Under the pieces are notes generated by a model that saw nothing but the letters and a program-made list of their open reading frames with translations, was not told where the DNA came from and did not search any database. DNA of 64,000 nucleotides. It comes from an uncultured Clostridia bacterium. Its GTDB lineage: Bacteria > Bacillota > Clostridia > TANB77 > CAG-508. Both the position numbers and the translations under genes were made by a program. Below are positions 16,894 to 27,364 of this stretch, one piece after another. The DNA lies in assembly GCA_934129785.1 (NCBI GenBank), contig CAKOWW010000004.1, positions 1 through 64,000 on the forward strand, read 5' to 3'. Position 1 is the first letter of the stretch, and each line of letters begins with the position of its first letter.

Positions 16894-18900
16894 TTATTTT
16901 GCCAACGCTTTTTCCTTTTCTGCAACAATTTCGCAAATTAAATTTGCTGCATTTTCTACTCCAATTGCATCACTATTAATACATATATCATAATTTGATG
17001 AATCTTTCCAATCATTTTCTGTATAATATTTATAATGATTTGCTCTTAATTTATTTATTCTACCAATCTCTTTTTTAGCTTTTTCTTTATCTAAACCATA
17101 ATATGTAGTTGCTCTAGCAATTTTGTCTTCCATACTACTTGTTACAAATACTTTTAAAATGTTTTCTTTATCTTTTAATATAAAATCTGCACATCTTCCT
17201 ATAATTACGCAAGATTCGTTATTTGCAACTTCTTTGATTAGTTCTGATTCCTTAATAAATAAGTCATCTGAATTATTTAATCCAGCATAATATCCATTGT
17301 TTAATATTTCTAAAGGACTTCTTTTTTGCTCATTATCTTCTATATATTCTTCAGATAACCCAGTTTCTTCTGCAAGTTTTACAACAAATTCTTTGTCATA
17401 TAATTTTATTCCTAATTTATCTGCAATTAATTTTCCAATATATCTTCCACCTGAACCATATTCTCTTGACAAAGTAATTACTATTTGTTTATCTAAAGTA
17501 TTATTTGTTTCTTTTGCTTCTTTAACAATTTCTTTGCTATTTTGACCATTTCTTAAGTTAATAACTTCTTTTGTAAGTAAAAACGCTGCTAATATAAATG
17601 CTATACCATCTGCTACTGGTCCTGCACTTAATACACCCATTATTCCAAATTTACTGCTTAAAATTATCATTGCAGGTATTAATATAACAATTTGTCTTGA
17701 AAGCGATAATATTGCACTTTTTGTACTTTTTCCAATTGCTTGGAAGAATATTCCTGATGGTATTTGAACTCCGTTTACAATACATAGCATTAAATATGTT
17801 CTAAATGCTAAACAAGCAAATTTCATATAATTTTCATCACCACTACCAAATATTAATATTAATTTGTCTGGTATTGTTTGGAATAATATAAATGCTATTG
17901 TACTTATTATTACACTTGATCCAAGTACTATTTTTAAAGTTTGTTTAACTCTATCATATTTTTTAGCCCCATAATTATATCCGATTATTGGTTGGCTACC
18001 TGCTGCAATACCTATAATTATACTGTTTAGTATTTGGCTAATTTTCATAACTATTCCTAATACTGTAATTGGAATTTCAGCTCCAAATTCACTTTGTGCT
18101 CCATATTTTCCAAGTAAATTATTTTCAGCTGTCATAACACATACTATACTCATTTGTGTTATAAAACTGCTTATTCCTAATGCAGATACTTTTCTGCATA
18201 CACTAGCTTTTAGTTTGAAACTATCTTTTGATAATTTTATTGATTTAAATCTTTTTATATATGCAACATTTAATATAAATGTTAAGATCTGGCTTACAAC
18301 TGTTGCTATAGCTGCACCTTCAACTCCCATTTTAAATCCAAATATTAATATTGGATCTAATATTGTATTTAATATTGCACCACTTACCATGCTTATCATT
18401 GAGTATTTAGGGCTTCCATCTGCTCTAATAATAGAGTTTAAAGTTGTTCCTACCATTGAGAATGGGAAACCTATTGCAATAATTTTTCCATAAGCCATTG
18501 CATAGTCTTTTAAGTTTTCTGTACATCCAAATAATTTTAAAAATTGTGGTAAAAATATAAGTGTTATTGCACAAAATATAACTGATACAATTGCTGAAAG
18601 CAATACACCATTTCCTATTCCTTTTTCTGCTTCTTCTTTTTTCTTTTCTCCTAATTTTAAACTTAAATATGCTGATGCACCATCTCCTAACATTAGTGAA
18701 AATGCTAAACATATCATTACTAATGGGAATACTACATTTGTAGCTCCATTTCCTAAATATCCAACACCTTGTCCTATGAATATCTGGTCTACTATGTTAT
18801 ATAGCGAGTTAACCAACATTGATATTATACAAGGAATTGAGAATTTTCTAATTAATTTTCCTATTTTTTCTTTTCCTAGTATGTTTTCTTCTTGTTCCAT
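16894..18900 (-). CDS. MATE-family transporter fused to a cytidylate-kinase-like domain
   Basis: This 668-aa protein joins two families in one frame. Residues 1-445 form a 12-helix MATE efflux transporter (IGKLIRKFSIPCIISMLVNSLYNIVDQIFIG is the classic first helix, shown in outline; PIIGYNYGA at the midpoint). Residues about 470-668 form a soluble cytidylate-kinase-like domain with P-loop ITLSREYGSGGRYIGKLIA, a Cys-containing IIGRCADFIL segment and Arg-rich lid (DKIARATTYYGLDKEKAKKEI). As a known family this kinase domain is usually a separate protein in gut Firmicutes. What it phosphorylates, and whether it gates the transporter, is unknown. Confidence 0.88.
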   Translation of the reverse strand: MEQEENILGKEKIGKLIRKFSIPCIISMLVNSLYNIVDQIFIGQGVGYLGNGATNVVFPLVMICLAFSLMLGDGASAYLSLKLGEKKKEEAEKGIGNGVLLSAIVSVIFCAITLIFLPQFLKLFGCTENLKDYAMAYGKIIAIGFPFSMVGTTLNSIIRADGSPKYSMISMVSGAILNTILDPILIFGFKMGVEGAAIATVVSQILTFILNVAYIKRFKSIKLSKDSFKLKASVCRKVSALGISSFITQMSIVCVMTAENNLLGKYGAQSEFGAEIPITVLGIVMKISQILNSIIIGIAAGSQPIIGYNYGAKKYDRVKQTLKIVLGSSVIISTIAFILFQTIPDKLILIFGSGDENYMKFACLAFRTYLMLCIVNGVQIPSGIFFQAIGKSTKSAILSLSRQIVILIPAMIILSSKFGIMGVLSAGPVADGIAFILAAFLLTKEVINLRNGQNSKEIVKEAKETNNTLDKQIVITLSREYGSGGRYIGKLIADKLGIKLYDKEFVVKLAEETGLSEEYIEDNEQKRSPLEILNNGYYAGLNNSDDLFIKESELIKEVANNESCVIIGRCADFILKDKENILKVFVTSSMEDKIARATTYYGLDKEKAKKEIGRINKLRANHYKYYTENDWKDSSNYDICINSDAIGVENAANLICEIVAEKEKALAK

Positions 18901-19016
18901 TTCTCTTTCTCCCTTCTTTTTTATTTTTTGTCAACTTGACTATTATATAATTTTTTAAAAAATTTGTCAAACTTTTTTATCTTGAAATTTACATAACTTT
19001 TCACTCTATATAGCCA

Positions 19017-19047
19017 AATAGAACTCCCTAAATTAGAGAGCTCTATT
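19017..19047 (-). terminator. Possible terminator of secA
   Basis: AATAGAACTC and GAGCTCTATT flank a short AT-rich loop just after the recoded secA stop codon. The T-tract is weak. Confidence 0.5.
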
Positions 19048-19060
19048 AAAAATACTAATG

Positions 19061-21819
19061 TTATTGGTTCTTTCCACAACAATTTTTATATTTCTTACCG
19101 TGATCCGGCAAGGGCATTTTTCATTTCTACCTACTTTTGGTCCTTCATTTCTTACAGTTTTATCTACATCTGTTCCAATCTTAGCACCACCATCTACACT
19201 GTGAATTGCTTCCAATGCAGCTCCAGTAATTTTAACTGTTTCTTGTCTTTTAGCTTCCCCTTGTTGTCTAATATGCAATAATATTTTTGTTACATCAAAT
19301 TTAATGTCATTTATCATTTCATCAAACATATCAAACCCTTCTAAACGATATTGAACAACTGGATCTTTTTGACCATATGCACGAAGTCCAATTCCGTTTT
19401 TTAATTCATCCATGCTATCTATATGATTCATCCATTTTTCGTCAACAACTTTTAGCATTACAACTCTTTCAAGTTCTCTCATTTGTTCTGATGTAATTTC
19501 TTCTTCTTTTTGTTTGTAGATTTCTAAAGCTTTTTCTTTTAATTCTTCTACTATTTTTTCAGGATTATTTTTATTAGTTTTTAGAGAATCTATCATTTCT
19601 ATTCCTAAAATATTTACAATTTCAGTGTTTAATGATTCTACATTTAATTCTCCGCTTTCAGCTTCTATAAACATTGAAGGCAATGCTTCACAAACAAATT
19701 CTACCATGTTTACTATACTGTCATGTATATTTTCTCCATCTAAAACTTCTCTTCTTTGTGCATATATGATTTCTCTTTGTGCATTCATAACATCATCATA
19801 TTTTAATACATTTTTACGAATACTGAAGTTTCTTCCTTCAACTTTCTTTTGAGCATTTTCAACAGCATTTGATATCATTTTGCTTTGAATTGGCATATTT
19901 TCATCTGCACCTAATGTATTGTAAACTTTAGTAATCATATCTCCACCGAAGATTTTCATTAAGTCATCATCTAATCCTATATAGAATTTAGATTCACCAA
20001 TATCTCCTTGACGCCCAGCACGACCACGCAATTGGTTATCAATTCTTCTAGACTCGTGTCTTTCTGTTCCTATTATTTTTAATCCACCAGCATCGATTAC
20101 TTTTTGTTTTTCTTCTTTTATTTGTTCATCATATTTTTCAACTAGTTTGTTAAATTGTTCTCTAGCTTTTAATATTTCTTGGTCATCTGTTTCATAATAT
20201 GTGTTTGCTTCTTCTATTAGTTCTGGTGTAACTTTGCTTCTTCTCATTTCTTCTTTAGCTAAAAATTCGCTGTTTCCACCAAGCATAATATCTGTACCAC
20301 GACCTGCCATATTTGTTGCTATTGTAACTGCTCCATATTTTCCAGCTTGTGCAATTATTTCGGCTTCTTTTTCATGGTATTTAGCATTTAATACTTCATG
20401 TTTTATTCCTTCTTGTTTTAATAGCTTAGAAAGTTTTTCTGATTTTTCAATTGATACTGTACCAACTAAAACTGGTTGTCCTTTTTTATGACTTTCTTTT
20501 ATGCTTTCAACAATTGCATTGAATTTTGCTTTTTCATTTTTATAAATTACATCATTTTCATCTTTTCTTATCATTGGCTTATTTGTTGGTATTGCTACTA
20601 CATCTAAGTTATATATTTCTTGGAATTCTCCTTCTTCTGTCATTGCAGTACCAGTCATACCTGATAATTTTTCATACATTCTAAAGAAGTTTTGGAATGT
20701 GATTGTTGCAAGTGTTTTTGATTCATCAGCAATTTTAACATTTTCTTTTGCTTCTATTGCTTGATGTAAACCATTGTTGTATCTTCTACCATACATTATA
20801 CGTCCTGTAAATTCGTCTACAATTAGAACTTCGCCATCTTTTACTATGTAATCTATGTCTTTTTTCATTACTCCATGTGCTCTTAAGGCTTGGTTTACAT
20901 GATGTACCAATGTTGAGTTTTCTAAATCATTAAAGTTTTCCAATCCAAATGCTTCTTCAGCTTTTTTAATTCCTTTTTGTGTTAATGATGCTGATTTTGC
21001 TTTTAGGTCTACTATGTAGTCATATTTTTCATTGTCTTCTGCTTGGTCAAAATCTTTTACATCTTCTTCAACTATAACTTTTGGTGTTAATCTTTTTACA
21101 AAATTGTCAGCCTTTTTGTATAAATCAGATGATTCATTTGCACGACCTGAAATTATTAATGGTGTACGAGCTTCGTCTATTAATATACTATCTATTTCAT
21201 CGACAATTGCGTAATTTAACCCTCTTTGTACAAGTTGGTCTTTATATATAACCATATTATCTCTTAGATAATCAAATCCAAATTCGTTATTAGTTCCGTA
21301 TGTAATGTCTGCATTATACGCTTCTTGTTTTTCTTTTGGCTCCATTCCTGCTACTACAAGGCCTACTGATAGTCCTAGAAATTTATATAATTTCCCCATC
21401 CATTCACTATCTCTTTTTGCTAAGTAATCGTTTACTGTAATTACATGAACTCCTTTACCTTCTAAGGCATTTAAGTAAACTGGTAATGTTGCAACTAATG
21501 TTTTTCCTTCACCTGTTTTCATTTCAGCAATTCTACCTTGGTGTAATATAATTCCACCAATTAATTGTACATCAAAATGTCTCATTCCTAATACTCTTTT
21601 TGATGCTTCCCTTACAACTGCAAATGCTTCTGGTAATATATCGTCTAATGTTTTTCCTTCTTTTAATTGTTTCTTAAAATAATCTGTTTTGTTTCTTAAT
21701 TCTGCATCTGTTAATTTTGATATTTCAGCTTCAAGGTCATTTATTTTCTTAACTATTGGCATTACCCTTTTTACTTCCTTTTCGCTGTATGATTTGAATA
21801 TCTTTTTTAATACGTTCAT
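19061..21819 (-). CDS. secA: Preprotein translocase ATPase SecA, zinc tail reached through two CGG sites
   Basis: The 918-aa SecA has Walker [15 protein letters not shown] near residue 105, the [18 protein letters not shown]alker B region, the second nucleotide fold [12 protein letters not shown] to [10 protein letters not shown], and the arginine finger [11 protein letters not shown]. It drives proteins through SecYEG. The C-terminal zinc-binding tail appears only if both CGG at 19105-19107 and 19098-19100 are read +1: the end becomes [17 protein letters not shown], the textbook SecA tail for SecB and lipid contact. Without the shifts the end is an unrelated 20-residue sequence lacking three of the four metal ligands. 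Upstream is the divergent 21969 gene. Confidence 0.96.
19098..19100 (-). other. CGG +1 recoding site (secA, second)
   Basis: TCA-C-GGT-AAG, only two codons after the first site. Skipping the C gives [10 protein letters not shown]. Confidence 0.92.
19105..19107 (-). other. CGG +1 recoding site (secA, first)
   Basis: TGC-C-GGA-TCA. Skipping the C gives CPCGSG of the SecA zinc tail. Confidence 0.92.
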
Positions 21820-21968
21820 TTTGAATTCAATCCCTTCTTATGTTTTTTATATATTTAGATTTTTTCACTTTGTAACTATATCACTAAAATCTTTTTTTAT
21901 CAAGTTTTTTAGAATATTTTTTGTATATTCTAATATATTTTATTATCACACTTGAAAGGAGTCTTCTT

Positions 21969-22520
21969 ATGTTTGTATATAACTTTAAAATAAATGGAAG
22001 TAAAACATTCAAAATAATATTTGCAAGTATGGTAATTTTGCTAATAATTATTACAATAATAGTCACATTTAAAATCTTTCTTGGTGCTAAAAACTTTGCA
22101 AACGTCGGTAATGCTTGTATTGATAAAAATAAAGTTTGTAACATAAGTACAACTAATTATACAAATATATTAAAAACAGTTCATGAAAATATTGATGACT
22201 ATGTTGGTACCAGAATTTTCTTTACTGGTTATATATATCGTGTTTTAGATTTGAAAGAAAATCAATTTGTTCTAGCAAGAGATATGATTATTTCTTCAGA
22301 TTTTCAAAGTGTTATTGTAGGTTTTCTTTGTGAATATGACAAATCAAAGGATTTTTCTGACAATACTTGGGTATCTGTAACAGGAAAAATAACAAAAGGA
22401 GATTATCATGGCGATATGCCAATAATTAAAGTTGAAAAAATCGAAACTGTAAGTAAGCCAAATGATGAATATGTATATCCTCCTGATGAAAGTTATATTC
22501 CTACTTCTGGTATCGTTTGA
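21969..22520 (+). CDS. Membrane-anchored OB-fold protein, YcgQ/DUF1980-like C-terminal domain
   Basis: This 183-aa protein has one N-terminal membrane helix (about residues 12-37) and then an extracellular domain with YVGTRIFFTGYIYRV, FVLARDMIISSD, VGFLCEYDKS and WVSVTGKITKGDYHGDMPIIKV. This resembles the OB-like domain at the C-terminus of YcgQ/DUF1980 proteins, here without the long membrane part. Function of the family is uncertain. The ATG at 21969 is chosen because GAAAGGAGTC lies 8 nt before it. It is divergent from secA. Confidence 0.6.
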   Translation: MFVYNFKINGSKTFKIIFASMVILLIIITIIVTFKIFLGAKNFANVGNACIDKNKVCNISTTNYTNILKTVHENIDDYVGTRIFFTGYIYRVLDLKENQFVLARDMIISSDFQSVIVGFLCEYDKSKDFSDNTWVSVTGKITKGDYHGDMPIIKVEKIETVSKPNDEYVYPPDESYIPTSGIV

Positions 22521-22603
22521 ATTATTAGTTTATGGGTTTACATTTTTCCAATTTTATGTTAAAATAGTGATTGCTAAGATTAATAGAACGGAAGTGAAAT
22601 CAA

Positions 22604-23975
22604 TTGTTTAATGACTTTAAAGAAAGTCTAAAAATAAAAAGACTTTCTAATACTACAGCTGAACAAGAAATAAAAAGTACATATAAAGCTCAAAATCTTG
22701 AATCATATAATAAATTAGCTAATAATGCAGAAAGCTTATGCTATATTCATAATGTAATAGCAGCAATACTTTTAGGATTAAACAAATCAAATCCAGAATC
22801 ACAATTTTATATTCCTTATAGAATAAAAGCTCCTGAAAGTAAAGAAAAAAAATTAAATAAAAGACTAAATAAAAGCAAAGTAATTTATGACGAAGAACAA
22901 AATTCAAGTCTTGATATAAAACCTTCATTTGATGATATTGCATTAAAAATAATTATTGAAAAACCACCTCTTAGGTGTAATTTTAAAGATAAAGAACTTT
23001 CAGCTTTAGCAAAACAATATGAACAAAACAAGCAAATTTTAAGTCAAATGCAAGAATTTAGTGAAAAGTTAATAAAAGATGAATTTTCGTTACCTGAAAA
23101 TAGAGAATATAAATTTGAAGTTTCTAAAAAAGAGTATTATGAAAAGTGTAGAGAATTAATTTTACATACAAAGTCACTTTTTCATAAAGAATCTACAAAC
23201 ATATTAGAAGAATTTGACAACTCTATTTCATATATTGAGAATAAGTTAAAAGAATTAAAAGAAAAAAATATTGAAAATGATATGGTCGATATTCATGATT
23301 TAAACAATCCAAACGCAAACTTTTTAGAATTAATTAGAAATTATGAAACTGAAATTCCAAATGAACTTGAACTCGCAATACTTACAAAACAAGCATTTGC
23401 TTTATTTAATTCTGATGAAAGATTAAAAAAATTAGGAGTTTCTATAGTTCAAAAACCTATAGATAAAAAAGTTTCTGTAAATCGGATATAGATCAAATAC
23501 AATAATTCTAAGAACATTGCTAAGAGATATTGAATGTCAATTACAAACAAGAGACCAATATCAAAAAGGAAACTATGGTTATGCAGCACATACAAAAATG
23601 GCTGGAAAATCTATAGAACAGTTAGAACTTCCTAAAGACGAGACAGATGAAAATGTTTCAAATTTAGTTGAAAAAATTCGTAAAATCTCACCTTTTTTCT
23701 GTGAAGCAAGAATTGATGACAAAGAGTCTAGCAGAGTTATAATTAGTTTTTTTAGTATAGATGAAGCATATCGTAGACTTTTAAGAGAAAGTGAATCAAC
23801 AGATGCTCTTGAATATTGTGACCAATTATATATGTTGTCACAAAGGCATCCTAAATATTTTCAAAGAGGAGATAAATTATCATATATGAATTATGATATT
23901 ACTAAATACTTAGAAAGTAATAAATTAAAATCATTAATTGCTAAAACTTTAAAATCATATGAATATGATAAATAA
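22604..23975 (+). CDS. Unrecognised cytoplasmic protein, read through CGG
   Basis: With a +1 shift at CGG 23483-23485 two adjacent frames join into one 456-aa protein. I do not recognise the family. The N-terminal part is rich in Lys, Glu and Leu with predicted helices (for example KEYYEKCRELILHTKSLFHKE). The C-terminal part has NTIILRTLLRDIECQLQTRD, GNYGYAAHTKMAGKS and FFCEARIDDKES. There is no signal peptide or membrane segment. The start is a TTG with GGAAGTG about 9 nt upstream. A bidirectional terminator follows. The joining is supported by the same CGGA context as in known genes. Confidence 0.65.
23483..23485 (+). other. CGG +1 recoding site (22604 gene)
   Basis: AAT-C-GGA-TAT. Skipping the C gives VSVNGYRSNTIILRT and a further 160 residues of open frame; frame 0 stops two codons later. 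Confidence 0.8.
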
Positions 23976-24008
23976 AAGCAGTATGGGTTATTCCCTTTAC
24001 TGCTTTTT
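23974..24008. terminator. Bidirectional terminator
   Basis: AAAGCAGTATGGG pairs with CCCTTTACTGCTTT between converging genes, with T- and A-tracts on either side. Confidence 0.75.
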
Positions 24009-25105
24009 ATCTTCTATCAAATATAGTTTTAAATACTCCCCCATCTATTAAACTTGCAAAAATATTTTTAAATATAATTAAAACTATTGGACCAATTAAA
24101 AGTCCCATTATTCCAATAAATTTAAATCCTGTATACATTGCAATTAATGTAAATATTGGATGTACTCCTATATTTTTGCTAACTAATTTAGGCTCCAATA
24201 TTTGTCTTAAAATTGACATTATTATTAACAAAACTATTATTGCAATTCCAAGATTGAAATCACCATTAATTGCTGAAATTACAGCCCACGGGATCATTAC
24301 AGTTCCAGAACCGTAAAATAGGCAAAGCATCTACAAAACCTATAAAAAGTGCCATAAGTAAAGGATATGTTACATTAAATTTTAGAAATTCTAGTATATA
24401 TAACCCGATTAATGAAATTATAAAAGAAACTAGTATTAATGTTGCCTCTGCTTTTAAATATCCACCTAATGTACTTATTAAATCTCTCATATGATTTCCA
24501 AGTTTTCTTACCCAAACTTTTGGCAGATGATGTTCTATTTGATCTAATATATATATTTTATCAACACAAATAAAATATAATGCAATTACTGTTATCCCAA
24601 CACATATTGCAATTGAAGGTATGCTTGTTACAAACTCTATTAATCCTGTTAACATGCTTCTTACCCAATTTGAAATTGTTGTTATCATATCTCCTGTTGA
24701 GTTTTGAATAACTCCTATTATTTCATTTGACATTTTTATTTTATCAAAATTTAATGATGTAATTAGTTTTTGCACTTGTATGTATGCTTTGTCTATATAG
24801 TCATTTAAACTTTGTAAAAGGTTAGAAGATTCAGCAAAGAGAGTAGCTATTAGCCAGGTTAATGTTCCTATAATAAGTATTAAAGCAATTAAAAATATTA
24901 TAATGGAGCTTGTCTTTCTTGTAAGTTTAAATCTTCGCATTATCCATTTTATTGCAGGTTCTATCATTAATGATATTATAAATGCAACTAAAAACGGCAT
25001 ATAAAAAACTGCTAATTTGATACTTACACACAGCCCTAAAAATAATAAAATTACATATAAAATTCTTCTTCCTACTCTTGTCCAATATGACATATCAAAA
25101 ATCAT
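24007..25105 (-). CDS. AI-2E/YtvI-family membrane permease, read through CGG
   Basis: The +1 shift at CGG 24311-24313 gives a 365-aa protein with the family's eight-helix pattern: two N-terminal helices (RRILYVILLFLGLCVSI, FYMPFLVAFIISLMIEP), a long periplasmic-type linker with amphipathic helices, and the C-terminal DALPILGSGTVMIPWA segment followed by PIFTLIAMYTGFKFIG. The restored glycine is in this near-invariant motif. Members export small molecules or act in sporulation (YtvI); the substrate cannot be told. A GGGAGGAGAAA site precedes the ATG. Confidence 0.88.
24311..24313 (-). other. CGG +1 recoding site (AI-2E family permease)
   Basis: TTA-C-GGT-TCT. Skipping the C gives ALPILGSGTVMIPW, the family signature. 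Confidence 0.92.
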
Positions 25106-25206
25106 TTTCTCCTCCCTACTATATTAATATATGTAATAAGACGAATTAATATCCGCCTTATTTTTATATATTTTATTTGTGTTTGATTTATTTTTATTTT
25201 TTAGCC

Positions 25207-25245
25207 AAAAAGAAAAAGATAGAAAAATTAATTTTTCCTATCTTT
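25207..25245 (-). terminator. Terminator of the cytidylyltransferase gene
   Basis: AAAGATAG and CTATCTTT arms, extended by A/T pairing, overlap the stop codon region. A TTTTTCTTTTT tract follows in the minus direction. Confidence 0.7.
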
Positions 25246-26077
25246 CATCTATATATTCGTTTTTATCAACTTCCTTGTTCTTTTTTATGTTTTGTTTTAC
25301 TTCACCTTTATACTTCTTATTCTTTTCATTACTTAAATATAGTAACCTATATTTTGTAGTTGAACGTTCTTTCATTTTTTTATCGTCTCTAGGTGTATAC
25401 ACAATATTTACATCCTCTATATATGAAAAATCCTTTTTTAAGTCAGAGCCTAAATAAATTGCTTCTACCTTTTCTTTATATCTATCCTTTATGTAGTCTA
25501 ATGCTACATGTGGATCACGCACATAATATTTATATACCCCATCTACAAATTTGAAATGTCTTAATATTTCCATTCTTTCATCAGCAGATATAACTGGTTC
25601 TCTATTTTTATGCTCTTGAACTAGTTCATCTGATTTTACTCCAACAATTAGCTTTTCACAATCTTTTGCAGCTAATAATAAATTTTCTAAATGTCCTGCA
25701 TGAAATAAATCATATGTTCCCGGTGCGTATCCTAATTTGAATTTTTTATTTTTTACTTTACTTTTGCCGTTTTCTAATTTTTTATAATAATCATACATTC
25801 TATACGCTTTTTTGGCACTTTCATCTACCATATCTTTTTGTAAAGTGGAAATCTTGAAAACAAAGTCAATACCTATTATTTGTTCCATTATTTTCATTCT
25901 CTCTTCTACATTTTTTAGTGGCTTTCCTAACCCTAACGCTTCACATAAGTTATCATCATATATTGCTAATCCTACACATTCTGCACCCTTATCTTTTGCT
26001 ACTTGAATTTGTTTATCTAATTCTTCTAGGTCTTTTGCTCTTAGTACATCATATGCACCGCGAAAACAAGCTATCAT
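25238..26077 (-). CDS. Cytidylyltransferase-like protein with degenerate N-terminal half
   Basis: This 279-aa protein has a C-terminal nucleotidyltransferase domain with KLGYAPGTYDLFHAGHLENLLLAA in outline, that is, the HxGH motif at about residue 124, and a later RMEILRHFKFVD segment. This resembles glycerol-3-phosphate and ethanolamine-phosphate cytidylyltransferases. The first 100 residues (starting MIACFRGAYDVLRAKDLEELD) look like a second, degenerate nucleotidyltransferase unit without HxGH. The very end is a lysine-rich tail. The family makes CDP-activated alcohols for wall or lipid synthesis; the exact substrate is unknown. The next gene upstream lies 15 bp away. Confidence 0.75.
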   Translation of the reverse strand: MIACFRGAYDVLRAKDLEELDKQIQVAKDKGAECVGLAIYDDNLCEALGLGKPLKNVEERMKIMEQIIGIDFVFKISTLQKDMVDESAKKAYRMYDYYKKLENGKSKVKNKKFKLGYAPGTYDLFHAGHLENLLLAAKDCEKLIVGVKSDELVQEHKNREPVISADERMEILRHFKFVDGVYKYYVRDPHVALDYIKDRYKEKVEAIYLGSDLKKDFSYIEDVNIVYTPRDDKKMKERSTTKYRLLYLSNEKNKKYKGEVKQNIKKNKEVDKNEYIDER

Positions 26078-26092
26078 ATTCCATTTTCCCCC

Positions 26093-26599
26093 TTATACTA
26101 ATTTTTTATATTTATTCCATTTATTATAATTTCTTTTTGCTTCATTATAAATTTCATCTAAATCCATTGCTGATATTTCATCTATTACTTTACATGCTAA
26201 TTCAAAAGTTAGTATCTGTGGCTCTCCAGTTTCAAAAAATACTTTATCTTTTATTTCTTCTAATAACTCAACATTATACTTTTCTTTCAAGGGTTTATTT
26301 GTGAAGTCATAATCATAATAAAGCTGTGGCTTTTCTAGTTTTTCTAAATATTTATTATAAAAAAGATAATCTGTAACTAGATGTAAGAAAAAACCTTTGT
26401 TGAAATCTGTATCTATTTTATTATTATTTGCAAATGCATTTAAACTTGTGTAAGCTGGTGATTTTCCATAATGGGTTTTTGATTTATCATCAGTCAAGTC
26501 AGGTTTTATAGTTCCTCTTATAAAATCTATTGAATATTCTTTTTCATGTTTTTTCAAATATTCTTGTGCTGTAGCTATATGAATTACATATCCTGGCAT
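26093..26599 (-). CDS. Zinc-dependent phospholipase C-like/HD-type hydrolase
   Basis: This 168-aa protein begins MPGYVIHIATAQEYLKK and has IRGTIKPDLT, KTHYG and GFFLHLVTDYLFYNKYL. The spaced His and Asp residues (His at 7, PD near 32, KTHYG near 43, HLVTD near 82) resemble the all-helical zinc phospholipase C fold often annotated as hydrolase in Clostridia. No signal peptide is seen, so action in the cytoplasm is likely. Function is inferred only from this residue pattern. It lies directly upstream of the cytidylyltransferase gene and is probably co-transcribed. Confidence 0.55.
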   Translation of the reverse strand: MPGYVIHIATAQEYLKKHEKEYSIDFIRGTIKPDLTDDKSKTHYGKSPAYTSLNAFANNNKIDTDFNKGFFLHLVTDYLFYNKYLEKLEKPQLYYDYDFTNKPLKEKYNVELLEEIKDKVFFETGEPQILTFELACKVIDEISAMDLDEIYNEAKRNYNKWNKYKKLV

Positions 26600-26691
26600 A
26601 TATCTTATCTCTCCTTATTTTCAGACTATTTCTATTTTAACATATTTAGGATATTTTGTACAGCTTTTCATAAAATATTTGCATAATATAT

Positions 26692-27305
26692 TCAAAATGT
26701 ATTTTCATAAATGTCCATTTCATTAAAAAATCTAGGTCTCATTGGTGGTCTTGGTCCTGGACCAGGAAAAGGTGGCCTTCCGTGGTGCTCCACCGTGGTC
26801 CAGGAAATGGTGGACGAGGTCTTGGTGGTCTACCAGGTCTTGCAAGCAATTCTCTTAAAATTAAAATCCTAATTAAATCATTTAATGTACTATTTCCTGT
26901 TTGCCTATCATCTCCCCTATTTTCTTTTTTTGTATTTTCACTTTCAGATATTTGCTTTCTGTTGTTTCTATTATTAACTTCTTGTACTTGATTTTGTAAA
27001 TTTATATTGACTTTTATTGGTGTGCTCACTTCTATAGAGCTATATATTTCATTTGTAATTTCATTTATTAAGTTTTGGGTTATTGGTTCTGAAATCTGTG
27101 AACACCTCTTGTTTATCATTGGATATACAATTTTATATATTTCAGGATAATACGATTCAAGTTCTTTATTTTCATTTGGCATCTCATATTGCATTTGTTC
27201 TACATCATTTCTCATATAGTTCATATTATTATTTGTAACCATATTCATACTTGGATATCCTAAAATACTTCTTATGTATTCATCAATTGATTGATTTTGT
27301 TCCAT
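26692..27305 (-). CDS. Hypothetical protein with Pro/Gly-rich tail, read through two CGG sites
   Basis: Reading both CGG codons (26793-26795 and 26780-26782) with +1 shifts gives a 203-aa protein. The N-terminal half contains an Asn/Met-rich segment and a conserved-looking SYYPEIYKIVYPMINKRC block. The tail becomes an orderly collagen-like PPRPRPPFPGPGGAPGRPPF... run ending DIYENTF. Without the shifts the tail becomes HLFLVQDQDHQ. The YYPEIYKIVYP block also occurs, as I recall, in small clostridial spore-associated proteins, so a spore-surface role is possible. An AAGGAGG site lies 8 nt before the ATG. Confidence 0.7.
26780..26782 (-). other. CGG +1 recoding site (26692 gene, second)
   Basis: CCA-C-GGA-AGG. 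Skipping the C keeps the Pro/Gly repeat going (GAPGRPPFPGP). Confidence 0.82.
26793..26795 (-). other. CGG +1 recoding site (26692 gene, first)
   Basis: CCA-C-GGT-GGA. Skipping the C continues PFPGPGGAP in the proline/glycine tail. Confidence 0.82.
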
Positions 27306-27364
27306 TATAAAAAACCTCCTTATTATTTTATATATAATATGGAGATTTTCATATTTTGTGATTT

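Noticed and set aside
26740..26860. CRISPR or tandem DNA repeat in the GGTGG/CCACC-rich stretch
   Set aside because: It codes the Pro/Gly-rich protein tail; there are no regular spacers or exact repeats.
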